From: Gammaproteobacteria bacterium
GTDB lineage: Bacteria; Pseudomonadota; Gammaproteobacteria; Chromatiales; Chromatiaceae
Direction of reading: 5' to 3'
NCBI GenBank assembly: GCA_006227775.1
Contig: SBFV01000075.1
Coordinates: 1 to 13,617 of the forward strand
DNA: 13,617 bases
The translations under genes were made by a program, and so were the position numbers. The notes below the pieces were generated by a model. That model worked only from the letters and a program-made list of their open reading frames with translations, had not been told where the DNA came from and made no database searches. This document shows, one piece after another, positions 6,146 to 12,718 of this stretch (position 1 is the first letter of the stretch; the number at the start of each line of letters is the position of its first letter).

Positions 6146-6922
6146 GGGCACCTCACAACCTGAAGGGATAGGAAAGCCAACCGCAACAGGGACAGGAAAC
6201 GGCGATGACTTCGCGCTGCGATTTTAACCTTCACATAGTCGTGCTTGCAGACCCAGGGCCAGGGTGAACAGGGAGGAAGAAGTTGGTTGCATGGCAAACC
6301 CTCACGCTATCGTCCGGTGGATTGGTGGACGAGTCCTTTCTTCGGACCGGCCTTCAGCCTTCAGTTCGTCGGGGATGTTCTCTGGCCTGTGTCGAAGCCA
6401 TTTAGCGGCGGTTGGCGCTCCAACATGGATGGTATCTAGCCGTGTCTTAGCGCTAGGGCCAGCGTTGGCCTTCACCGGGAAAGGGCCTTGGCGGTGGCGC
6501 TATTTCTGAGTTGCGCACAGGGTTTGACCCTGGCGTGACAGAAAATCAAGACCGGCTGACAATTACTCGGTGAAATACTTAACCGATTGATCTTGCTGAG
6601 ATCTTCTTTTGCTGGCCAACCACTGATCAGAACCGCACCATCCTTGGCGTGGCGCCACCTGGCGGCCGGTTACCAAGGGTTATCGACATAGTTATCCACA
6701 GATGCTGGGGAAAAGTGCGCGGCAAGGACTTAAGCCATGGACTTGCCAGGCGCTACCGTGATTCGTCACCCGTGAAGGCGACCTTCCCGGGGGTCTTCTC
6801 CACCCTCGGGCGGATCACCCGTTTTCACCGAGACCGGCGCGCGCAAGCGCCGACTAAGAAGCTCAGGCCCCCGATGTAACGGATCAGCCCTGGCCCCGGT
6901 GATGAATGGCCTGGACCCCGCG
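6146..6922. other. Gene-free region with origin-like features
   Basis: About 780 bases contain no convincing gene on either strand: the open frames lack ribosome sites and family motifs. Base composition is less GC-rich between about 6530 and 6620, where GATC sites occur at 6588, 6600 and 6626. GATCTTCTTTT (6600-6610) loosely resembles the AT-rich 13-mers of enterobacterial oriC. It is followed by the DnaA-box-like cluster at 6680-6714. No dnaA, dnaN, rpmH, mnmG or parAB is nearby, so this is not the usual chromosomal origin neighbourhood. Confidence 0.5.
6680..6714 (+). promoter_or_regulatory. DnaA-box-like cluster, copy A
   Basis: TTATCGACA (6680-6688), three bases, TTATCCACA (6692-6700), G, four bases, TGGGGAAAA (6706-6714). 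The second 9-mer matches the DnaA-box consensus TTATNCACA exactly. The first deviates at one fixed position. The third, read on the other strand (TTTTCCCCA), matches the second at 7 of 9 positions. The same arrangement with the same spacing recurs at 9246-9280. Binding by DnaA is inference. Confidence 0.5.
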
Positions 6923-7390
6923 CTACTCCGCCGTCATGCGCACCACCCCCGTGACGATGCCCAGGATCTCGATCTCGTCATGGCGTAAATAGAGGGGCTC
7001 CATCTCGGGGTTGGCGGGTTGCAGGCGAATGCCATCCGCCTCGACATAGAAACGCTTAAGAGTCACCTTTTCGCCGTTGATCAGCGCCACTACCGTGTCG
7101 CCATTGGTCGCGGTCTGACGTTGCTCGATGATGATGATGTCCCCGTCCTGGATCTGATCGTCAATCATGGAATGGCCCCGGACCCGCAGGGCATAGCTGG
7201 CCTTGCGGGTCATGTGGCTTGGCACCCGAATGGTCTCATGCTCCTCCGGGGTCTCCACGGGCCGCCCGGCACTGACGTAGCCAAGGAGCGGGATCTCCAT
7301 GCCGTTCTCCTCTTCCAGGTCCAGGGGCTCCAGGCGGGGGTCCCAGGATAGGTGGGTCCGTTTGGGGATCATGTAAAGGAGTTGGGCCAT
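6923..7390 (-). CDS. Stand-alone S24 (LexA/UmuD-type) self-cleaving peptidase domain protein
   Basis: This 155-residue protein matches the C-terminal S24 domain of LexA and UmuD. IPLLGYVSAGRPVE (33-46) contains the Ala41-Gly42 pair at the position of the LexA cleavage site. VRGHSMIDDQIQDGDIIII (70-88) carries the nucleophile Ser74, and GEKVTLKRF holds the general-base Lys112. The LexA winged-helix DNA-binding domain is absent: only about 32 residues precede the cleavage site, as in UmuD (139 aa). The start is ATG 7390 with AGGAG six bases upstream, so this is not a missed 5' end. It follows the GDPD gene on the same strand by 34 bases and is probably co-transcribed. No umuC or imuB neighbour and no SOS box is seen. 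It could be a RecA-responsive switch protein, a UmuD-like factor or a signal-peptidase-like regulator. The domain call is firm and the role open. Confidence 0.85.
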   Translation of the reverse strand: MAQLLYMIPKRTHLSWDPRLEPLDLEEENGMEIPLLGYVSAGRPVETPEEHETIRVPSHMTRKASYALRVRGHSMIDDQIQDGDIIIIEQRQTATNGDTVVALINGEKVTLKRFYVEADGIRLQPANPEMEPLYLRHDEIEILGIVTGVVRMTAE

Positions 7391-7424
7391 GTCAGGCTCC
7401 TGGGTGGCAAGGGGGGAGGTAAGT

Positions 7425-9056
7425 CTAACGCAAAGGGGAGCGCGGCCAGGATGCCTTCACCTCCGGCTCGATCGCCAGCCCCATGCAGTTGGCGTAGTAG
7501 GTCACCGTCGCCGGCCAATCGCTGAAGATGGCGAGGATGCCGACCTCCTGGGCGAGGACATCCAGCACCCGCAGTACATCCCCCTCCCGGCGGATCGCGG
7601 CGTTCAGGGTCTGATAGTAGAAGCCCTTATCGGTGACGTAATCGGCGCCGATGTTGGTACCCTTATCAACACCGTTGTTCGTGCCTTTATCGGGCGCGGC
7701 GAGGCTGCCGGAGCGCTCCAGGCTCCAAGGGATGATCGCCAGGCCCGCCGCCCGGGCATCGCGGGCATAGGGGGAGGGGCGGATGGCCCCGCTGGCGTCT
7801 CCTTCGAGCAGGGCGAAGAGGGGTGGAGCGACGATGCGAATGCCTTCGGCCCGGTACCCCCGCAGTTCGGCCGGGGAGGGGAGGTCGGCGACCCGCTCGG
7901 CGGCCTCCAGGTAGACCGCCTGGCGACCAAAGTCCGGCTCCTCGGCCAGCCAGTAGCGGATATCCTCCCGCAGGAAGGACTGGGGCCAGACTCGGCGCGG
8001 GTCGACGCCGGCCGCCTTGTAGTCATCGATCAGCCGTTGGGCGAGGGCGGTGCGGCTGAGGCCGCCGAAGGGCAGGGGGACGAGAGATTCCTTGAGTTCC
8101 GGGATCATCATCACCCCCAACGCCTGGAAGAGAGCAATGCTCTCGCGATGGGTCAGCAGGGTCCCGTACTCCGCCCCCACCGCCAGACCCGACCAGACGA
8201 TATCCGGGGGTTGCTGATACTCCTCGACCGTCCGGGCGCGAGGGTTGAAGCCATCCCGCCGCCCACGGAGCCGCCGAAACTCCGCCAGGGTCAAGTCGCT
8301 GGTCCAGCACTCGGCGCTGGCGGGGGTCAGGAGCTGGCCATCCGCGGCGAAGGTGGCGGGGGTGAAGGGCCGCCGGCACTTGGCCGCCAGGTCGGGGATG
8401 GACAGGATGTCGGTGCTGGTGTGCAGGTCATTCTGGGCATGGCGGCAGACCAGTTCCAAGTCCTTGGTGAAGGTGACGTCGCACTCGATGAAACCCGCCC
8501 CCTGGCGCGCCGCGGCCAGGTAGGATTCCCGGGTATGCTCCGGATAGGCCAGGCAGGCGCCACGGTGGCCGATCGCAAAGGCCGTGCGCTGGAAAGGGCC
8601 TTGGGCGCAGCTCAACAGCCGGCGCTTGAGCGGCCCCTCATCCAGGTCCTGGACCAGGCTGAGGGGACGCGGCCCCGGATCGATGGCGGGGAGGGTAGCG
8701 TGAGCAGTGGCGGAAGGCACGGGGGGACTGAAAGGCGTTGACTGCTTGCTCAAAGGCGCTGGCGGGTTTATGGGGTCCCCGGTCTCAGCGAGTGCCGCGT
8801 CGGTGGGCGTCGCGGCGGACACCTCGGCGGCTGTCGTGTTGGCCGTCTCGGTGGTTGGGTTGGCCATAGCCATCGTGCCCAGAAGCGTCCCCGCCAGCAA
8901 CAGGGCACCCACCCCCGCCAGCGGCACCCCAAGCACCGGATAATGGCAGACAGGGCAAATTCGATGCCGGCTTGCCCGGCCTGACCGAAAACCGCAATGC
9001 TTCAGGTGTACCATCTTGCGCCCCCATGTTATGAATCCCCCCATGCTATAGACCAT
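7425..9056 (-). CDS. Glycerophosphodiester phosphodiesterase, membrane-anchored
   Basis: This is a 543-residue GDPD-family enzyme; members hydrolyse glycerophosphodiesters to glycerol-3-phosphate and an alcohol. GHRGACLAYPEHT (163-175) is the signature with His164/Arg165. ECDVTFTKD (191-199) gives the metal ligands Glu191/Asp193, and LVCRHAQND supplies His206. IPELKES (Glu320), IIPWSLERSG and FSDWPATVTYYANC complete a GlpQ-like barrel. Before it are a Cys-rich head (Cys21 and CPVC at 34-37, a possible half zinc ribbon), one membrane helix (41-66) and an 80-residue Pro/Thr/Ala-rich linker, so the barrel should face the periplasm. Residues 456-478 hold a local repeat (DKGTNNGVDKGTNIG...DKG) inserted near the end of the barrel. 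ATG 9056 has GGAAG 7 bases upstream; ATG 9014 (529 aa) is an alternative. It is the first gene of a unit with the S24 protein. Confidence 0.9.
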   Translation of the reverse strand: MVYSMGGFITWGRKMVHLKHCGFRSGRASRHRICPVCHYPVLGVPLAGVGALLLAGTLLGTMAMANPTTETANTTAAEVSAATPTDAALAETGDPINPPAPLSKQSTPFSPPVPSATAHATLPAIDPGPRPLSLVQDLDEGPLKRRLLSCAQGPFQRTAFAIGHRGACLAYPEHTRESYLAAARQGAGFIECDVTFTKDLELVCRHAQNDLHTSTDILSIPDLAAKCRRPFTPATFAADGQLLTPASAECWTSDLTLAEFRRLRGRRDGFNPRARTVEEYQQPPDIVWSGLAVGAEYGTLLTHRESIALFQALGVMMIPELKESLVPLPFGGLSRTALAQRLIDDYKAAGVDPRRVWPQSFLREDIRYWLAEEPDFGRQAVYLEAAERVADLPSPAELRGYRAEGIRIVAPPLFALLEGDASGAIRPSPYARDARAAGLAIIPWSLERSGSLAAPDKGTNNGVDKGTNIGADYVTDKGFYYQTLNAAIRREGDVLRVLDVLAQEVGILAIFSDWPATVTYYANCMGLAIEPEVKASWPRSPLR

Positions 9057-9245
9057 AGACCATCTTCCAGACGATGGTTACACCGCATGACATCCCCACA
9101 AACGTTTCTGCGGGGCCTCCCCACGCCACGGATAATGCTAGAAACGGCGGATGGCTTTCACGACATGCCTGCGTGTACTGATCAGAATCTGGCCAATACC
9201 GCAGCCGGTCAAGCCTGATGGGCCTTTTAGCCAATTCATCCACCT

Positions 9246-9280
9246 TTATCGACAACCTTATCCACAGCAATTGGGGAAAA
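9246..9280 (+). promoter_or_regulatory. DnaA-box-like cluster, copy B
   Basis: TTATCGACA (9246-9254), three bases, TTATCCACA (9258-9266), G, four bases, TGGGGAAAA (9272-9280): the same order, spacing and orientation as copy A at 6680-6714. It lies in the 243-base gap between the divergent GDPD and Mut7-C genes and ends 19 bases before the Mut7-C start codon, so a bound protein would sit over that gene's promoter or leader. Both copies have ACTGATCAGAA upstream (6622-6632; 9177-9187), at 47 and 58 bases. Confidence 0.5.
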
Positions 9281-9299
9281 CCGGCAGGCAAAGGGTCCA

Positions 9300-10076
9300 A
9301 TGCGCATGGCAAAGGCGACGCTGAGATTCTATGCGGAGTTGAACGACTTCCTGCCGCCCGGGAGACGGCAGCGGGACCTGACGCAGCCCTTCGCTGCACC
9401 GGCACCCGTGCGCCATCTCATCGAACTCGCCGGGGTCCCTCACACCGAGGTCGAGGTCATCCTGCTGGACGGGGAATCGGTGGACCTGGAGACCCTGGTC
9501 GGCGACGGTCAACGGCTGGCCGTCTATCCCGTCTTCGAGTCCTTCGACGCCCGCCCCCTGCTGCGCCTGCGTCCCGCCCCCCTGCGGACGCCGCGCTTTC
9601 TGGCCGACGCCCATCTCGGCGCCCTGGCGCGACGGCTGCGGCTGCTCGGCTTCGACACCCGCTGGCTCAATGACCTGGGGGACGCGGGTCTGGTGACGCT
9701 GGCCCGGCGGGAGGGGCGCATCCTCCTGACCCGTGACCGCCGCCTGCTCATGCGGCGGGAACTGACGCACGGGTGCTTTATCCGCCCGGTCGCCCCCCAG
9801 AAACAGCTCGCCTGCCTGCTGGAGCGCCTGCAACTTTGCCCCGAAATCGCCCCCTTCACTCGGTGTACCCTATGCAATGGCCTCCTGGAGGAGCGACGAC
9901 CGGCCCAGGTCCAGTCCCTGGTGCCCCCCCGTGTCCGCGCCAGCCAGGAGGCATTCTGGCAGTGCCAGGATTGCAAGCGGCTCTACTGGCGGGGCAGTCA
10001 CTGGCAGGCCATGTGCCGGCGCATCCAGGCGCTATGTCCCGACTGGGCGCCAGGCAGCCGGGATCCGGGTTCCTGA
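9300..10076 (+). CDS. Ubiquitin-like/Mut7-C RNase domain protein
   Basis: This 258-residue protein has two recognisable parts. Residues 1-88 form a ThiS/MoaD-like beta-grasp domain (ATLRFYAELNDFLPPGRRQR at the start, LLDGESVDLETLVGDGQRLA later), called Ub-Mut7-C in this architecture. Residues 98-246 are a Mut7-C domain, a PIN-like nuclease fold. PRFLADAHLGALARRLRLLG carries Asp103, ILLTRDRRLL carries Asp146, and a C-terminal zinc ribbon uses CTLC (189-192) and CQDC (222-225). The family is predicted to cut RNA; its substrate is not established, and the role of the fused beta-grasp domain is unknown because no free C-terminal GG is available for conjugation. The start is ATG 9300 or 9306, with AAGGG upstream. 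It leads a plus-strand operon, with the esterase gene 23 bases downstream. The family call is firm. Confidence 0.9.
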   Translation: MRMAKATLRFYAELNDFLPPGRRQRDLTQPFAAPAPVRHLIELAGVPHTEVEVILLDGESVDLETLVGDGQRLAVYPVFESFDARPLLRLRPAPLRTPRFLADAHLGALARRLRLLGFDTRWLNDLGDAGLVTLARREGRILLTRDRRLLMRRELTHGCFIRPVAPQKQLACLLERLQLCPEIAPFTRCTLCNGLLEERRPAQVQSLVPPRVRASQEAFWQCQDCKRLYWRGSHWQAMCRRIQALCPDWAPGSRDPGS

Positions 10077-10099
10077 CTCGCTGCATCGAGGCCCACGTC

Positions 10100-11296
10100 A
10101 TGCGTCTTTGGCACTTCAAGCGACTCCCGACCGGGCGTTTCGTGCCGGGCCATCCAAGTCCCCGTCTTCTCGTGCCGGGCCTGCTCCTGCTCGCTTTGCT
10201 CCTGACTGTTCTGCTCCTCTCCGGCCTGCTCTCTCCGACCCAGGCTGGGTCCTTGACGGAACATCGCTTCCAGGCCCGGGCCTATGCGGGCTCCCAGGAC
10301 CGCGACTACCAGGTCTACGTCCCGGATGGCCTCACCGGCCCCGCGCCCCTCGTCATGGTTCTGCATGGGTGCGGCCAGACCAGCGCGGACGTGCTGCGCG
10401 ATTGGGGCATGCGAGCGGCGGCGGACCGCTACCGCTTCATCCTGGTCACCCCCTCCATCACCCGCTGGGATGGCCTGCGCGGGCCAAACTGCTGGGGCTT
10501 CTGGCTACCCCAGCACCGTCAGCGGGGGCGGGGGGAACCCGAGGACCTCTACCAGATCGCCCGGGAGGTCGAGCAGCGCTACCCGATCGACCCCCAACGC
10601 CGCTACCTGACCGGGCTCTCCTCCGGCGGGGCCATGACCGCCATCCTGGCCGTGACCCACAACGACTACTGGGCTGCGGTGGCCACCGTGGCCGGTCTGC
10701 CCTACGGGGAGGATGCCACCGCCGTCTCCGTCTTCGGGGTCTGCCCGGGCTGGGCCCAATTCCACCCCCTGCCCTGGACGGTCGCCGCCATGCGCGCCCA
10801 ACTGGGCCCCCATCCTTACCCGATTCCCGTGCTGGTGGTGCAGAACGAGCGGGACTGCACCGTCAAGCCACCCGCCGGGCTGCTGCTGCGTGACGCCCAG
10901 CTCGCCCTCTACGGTTCGGCCGGCCATCAGAGCGCGATAACGACCGCCGTCGGGGAGCCAACCCCCTGCCAGCCCGTGTACGCTCAGGACTACGGCTGCC
11001 GCCACGCCCGCCATAGCCGCGATGGCCAGCCCGCGAGCCCCACCCTGGTCGAAACGGTCTGGTACGAGGGCCCCCTGGCGACCGCCTACCGCGGGGACAA
11101 GGACCTGGGCCATTACTGGATCGGCGGCGAGCAGGGCAAGGAAGGCCCCTACGCCGTGCGGGAAGGCCCCAGCCATCCCGACCTCATTTGGGACTTTTTC
11201 CGCCGCCATCCGCGGGTAGGGGAAGGGGGCGGCCCGACATCGACCGCGACGGTGAGCGACCCGATCCGGGCTGACCCAGAATCGACCACACCATGA
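10100..11296 (+). CDS. Secreted PHB-depolymerase-like esterase
   Basis: This is a 398-residue alpha/beta hydrolase of the extracellular polyhydroxybutyrate depolymerase / feruloyl-esterase-like family. An N-terminal hydrophobic segment (22-44, PRLLVPGLLLLALLLTVLLL) acts as a signal or anchor, so the enzyme should be outside the cytoplasm. MVLHGCGQT (86-94) forms the oxyanion region and LTGLSSGGAM the lipase box with nucleophile Ser174. VVQNERDCTV supplies Asp252 and DKDLGHYWIGG supplies His338, completing the triad. Several Cys residues (131, 215, 253, 290, 300) could form disulphides. Start ATG 10100 is chosen because GAGG lies 8 bases upstream and it begins the signal segment. The open frame itself extends further left, but only through the Mut7-C gene in another frame. 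It overlaps the next gene by four bases (ATGA). The substrate may be PHB, a polyester or another ester; substrate-binding and linker domains of true PHB depolymerases are absent. Confidence 0.88.
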   Translation: MRLWHFKRLPTGRFVPGHPSPRLLVPGLLLLALLLTVLLLSGLLSPTQAGSLTEHRFQARAYAGSQDRDYQVYVPDGLTGPAPLVMVLHGCGQTSADVLRDWGMRAAADRYRFILVTPSITRWDGLRGPNCWGFWLPQHRQRGRGEPEDLYQIAREVEQRYPIDPQRRYLTGLSSGGAMTAILAVTHNDYWAAVATVAGLPYGEDATAVSVFGVCPGWAQFHPLPWTVAAMRAQLGPHPYPIPVLVVQNERDCTVKPPAGLLLRDAQLALYGSAGHQSAITTAVGEPTPCQPVYAQDYGCRHARHSRDGQPASPTLVETVWYEGPLATAYRGDKDLGHYWIGGEQGKEGPYAVREGPSHPDLIWDFFRRHPRVGEGGGPTSTATVSDPIRADPESTTP

Positions 11297-12525
11297 CCGC
11301 AATCGCCACCCTATCCTGCCTGCCCGGCACTGATCTGCCCCGTCCGGATTACGCCGGCGGCGGCATCGTCAACCTCATGGCCTCGATCATCCGCGCCCGG
11401 GGCGGGGAGGCGGACTATCCGAGCCTCGACCTGTTGCCCCCCGCCGGTATCGCCGACTACACCAACCTCCTGCTGCTGGTGATCGACGGCCTGGGGGCCG
11501 ACTGGCTGGCGACGCGTTCCCCGGAGGGCATCCTCCAGCGCCATTGCGTCGGCGCCCTCACCTCGGTCTTCCCCCCAACCACCGCCTCCGCCATCACCAC
11601 CTTCCTTACCGGCGACGCCCCCCAGCAGCATGCCCTCACCGGCTGGTTCACCTATCTGCGGGAACTCGGCTGCGTCATGAGCATCCTGCCCGGCCACCCG
11701 CGCTACGGCGGGGTCGGTTACGGCCAGGCCGGCGTCGACCTGGGCGCCCTCCTCAACCACCGGCCCATCGCCAGCCGTATCGCCACCCGCACCCTGATCC
11801 TGAGCCCCGACCATATCGCCCACTCGGACTTCAACCGTGCCCACCTGGGGCCCGCGGAGTGCCGCCCCTTCCGTGGCCTGAACGATCTGTTCCGCCAGGC
11901 CGCCCGGGCCCTGCGGGAGGACCGGGCGCCCAAGTACCTCTATCTCTACTGGCCCGGCCTCGACACCCTGGGCCATGAAGCGGGCATGGCCAGCCCGGCC
12001 GCCGTCCGTCACCTGGCCGCCATCGAACAGGCCCTGACCGACTTTCTGGTCGCCATCGCCGGCACCGACACCCTGGTCCTGGTCACCGCCGATCATGGCC
12101 AGATCGACACCCGCCCCGCGGACAACATTCACCTGGCGGACCACCCGCGCCTTGCGTCCTGCCTGGCCCTGCCCCTGTGCGGCGAGCCCCGCGCCGCCTT
12201 CTGCTACCTCCGTCCCCACCGCGTCAACGACTTCGTCCACTACTGCGAGGACGTCCTGGGCGACCGGGTCAGTCTCCACCCCAGCGGGGACCTGGTGGAC
12301 CGGGGCCTGTTCGGCCGCGGTGAACCCAACCCGGCCCTGGAAGCGCGGATCGGCGACTTCACCCTGCTGATGCGCGACTCCTGGGTGCTCCGCGACCGCC
12401 TGCCCAGCGAAAAGGCCTACACCCAGATCGGGGTCCATGGCGGCCTGAGCGCCACGGAGTTGCAAGTACCCCTGTGCGTCATCGCCCCGCCCATGAGACC
12501 CTCCGCAACCAACCAAGTGTCATGA
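11293..12525 (+). CDS. Type I phosphodiesterase/nucleotide pyrophosphatase family protein
   Basis: This 410-residue member of the alkaline phosphatase superfamily (PF01663-like) shows the two-metal site in order: VIDGLGADWL with Asp65; FPPTTASAITTFLTG with the nucleophile Thr96 or Thr97; YWPGLDTLGHEAG with Asp224 and His228; VTADHGQID with Asp267 and His268; and GVHGGLSATELQVPL with His382. The family hydrolyses phosphodiester or pyrophosphate bonds of nucleotides and lipids; the substrate here is unknown. No signal peptide is seen, in contrast to the esterase before it, so it is probably cytoplasmic. Its ATG overlaps the esterase stop by four bases, implying translational coupling. It is the last gene of the Mut7-C operon, with a 193-base gap and an inverted repeat behind it. 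All metal ligands are present, so it should be active. Confidence 0.9.
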   Translation: MTAIATLSCLPGTDLPRPDYAGGGIVNLMASIIRARGGEADYPSLDLLPPAGIADYTNLLLLVIDGLGADWLATRSPEGILQRHCVGALTSVFPPTTASAITTFLTGDAPQQHALTGWFTYLRELGCVMSILPGHPRYGGVGYGQAGVDLGALLNHRPIASRIATRTLILSPDHIAHSDFNRAHLGPAECRPFRGLNDLFRQAARALREDRAPKYLYLYWPGLDTLGHEAGMASPAAVRHLAAIEQALTDFLVAIAGTDTLVLVTADHGQIDTRPADNIHLADHPRLASCLALPLCGEPRAAFCYLRPHRVNDFVHYCEDVLGDRVSLHPSGDLVDRGLFGRGEPNPALEARIGDFTLLMRDSWVLRDRLPSEKAYTQIGVHGGLSATELQVPLCVIAPPMRPSATNQVS

Positions 12526-12536
12526 GATGGCCCTGA

Positions 12537-12617
12537 CACCCTGACGTTGGCAGATAATCCTGGGGTCTTCAACGCCCATAGCAAAATGCAGGTCAGACGT
12601 TTCCATTCGTCAGGGTG
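12537..12617. repeat. Perfect 10-bp inverted repeat around 61 bases
   Basis: CACCCTGACG (12537-12546) and CGTCAGGGTG (12608-12617) are exact reverse complements in the gap between the phosphodiesterase and msrBA genes. The centre holds no gene. No T run follows, so it is a poor intrinsic terminator. It could be an mRNA stem, a small mobile remnant or an operator; no choice can be made from one copy. Confidence 0.5.
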
Positions 12618-12718
12618 ATTGCGCACCTTCTTCAGGACAATCGCGATCGAGATCAAGCATCCTGGCGCAATAGCCCCAACTATTACGCCATCATTCCCGC
12701 TCCTTAGGAGTCCCACCC

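Noticed and set aside
7389..8741. Long plus-strand open frame (450 codons) opposite GDPD
   Set aside because: Shadow frame: no ribosome site, skewed composition, and the minus strand carries the GDPD signatures.
9773..10099. 5' extension of the esterase frame by about 109 codons
   Set aside because: It overlaps the Mut7-C gene in another frame and has no motif. A good ribosome site and the signal segment place the start at 10100.
11311..12516. Long minus-strand open frame (401 codons) opposite the phosphodiesterase
   Set aside because: Low-complexity Gly/Ala/Val/Gln-rich translation with no motifs. The plus strand has the complete metal-site order.
12417..12716. Minus-strand 99-codon frame before msrBA
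   Set aside because: Half of it is antisense to the phosphodiesterase gene. The rest has no ribosome site or recognisable family.
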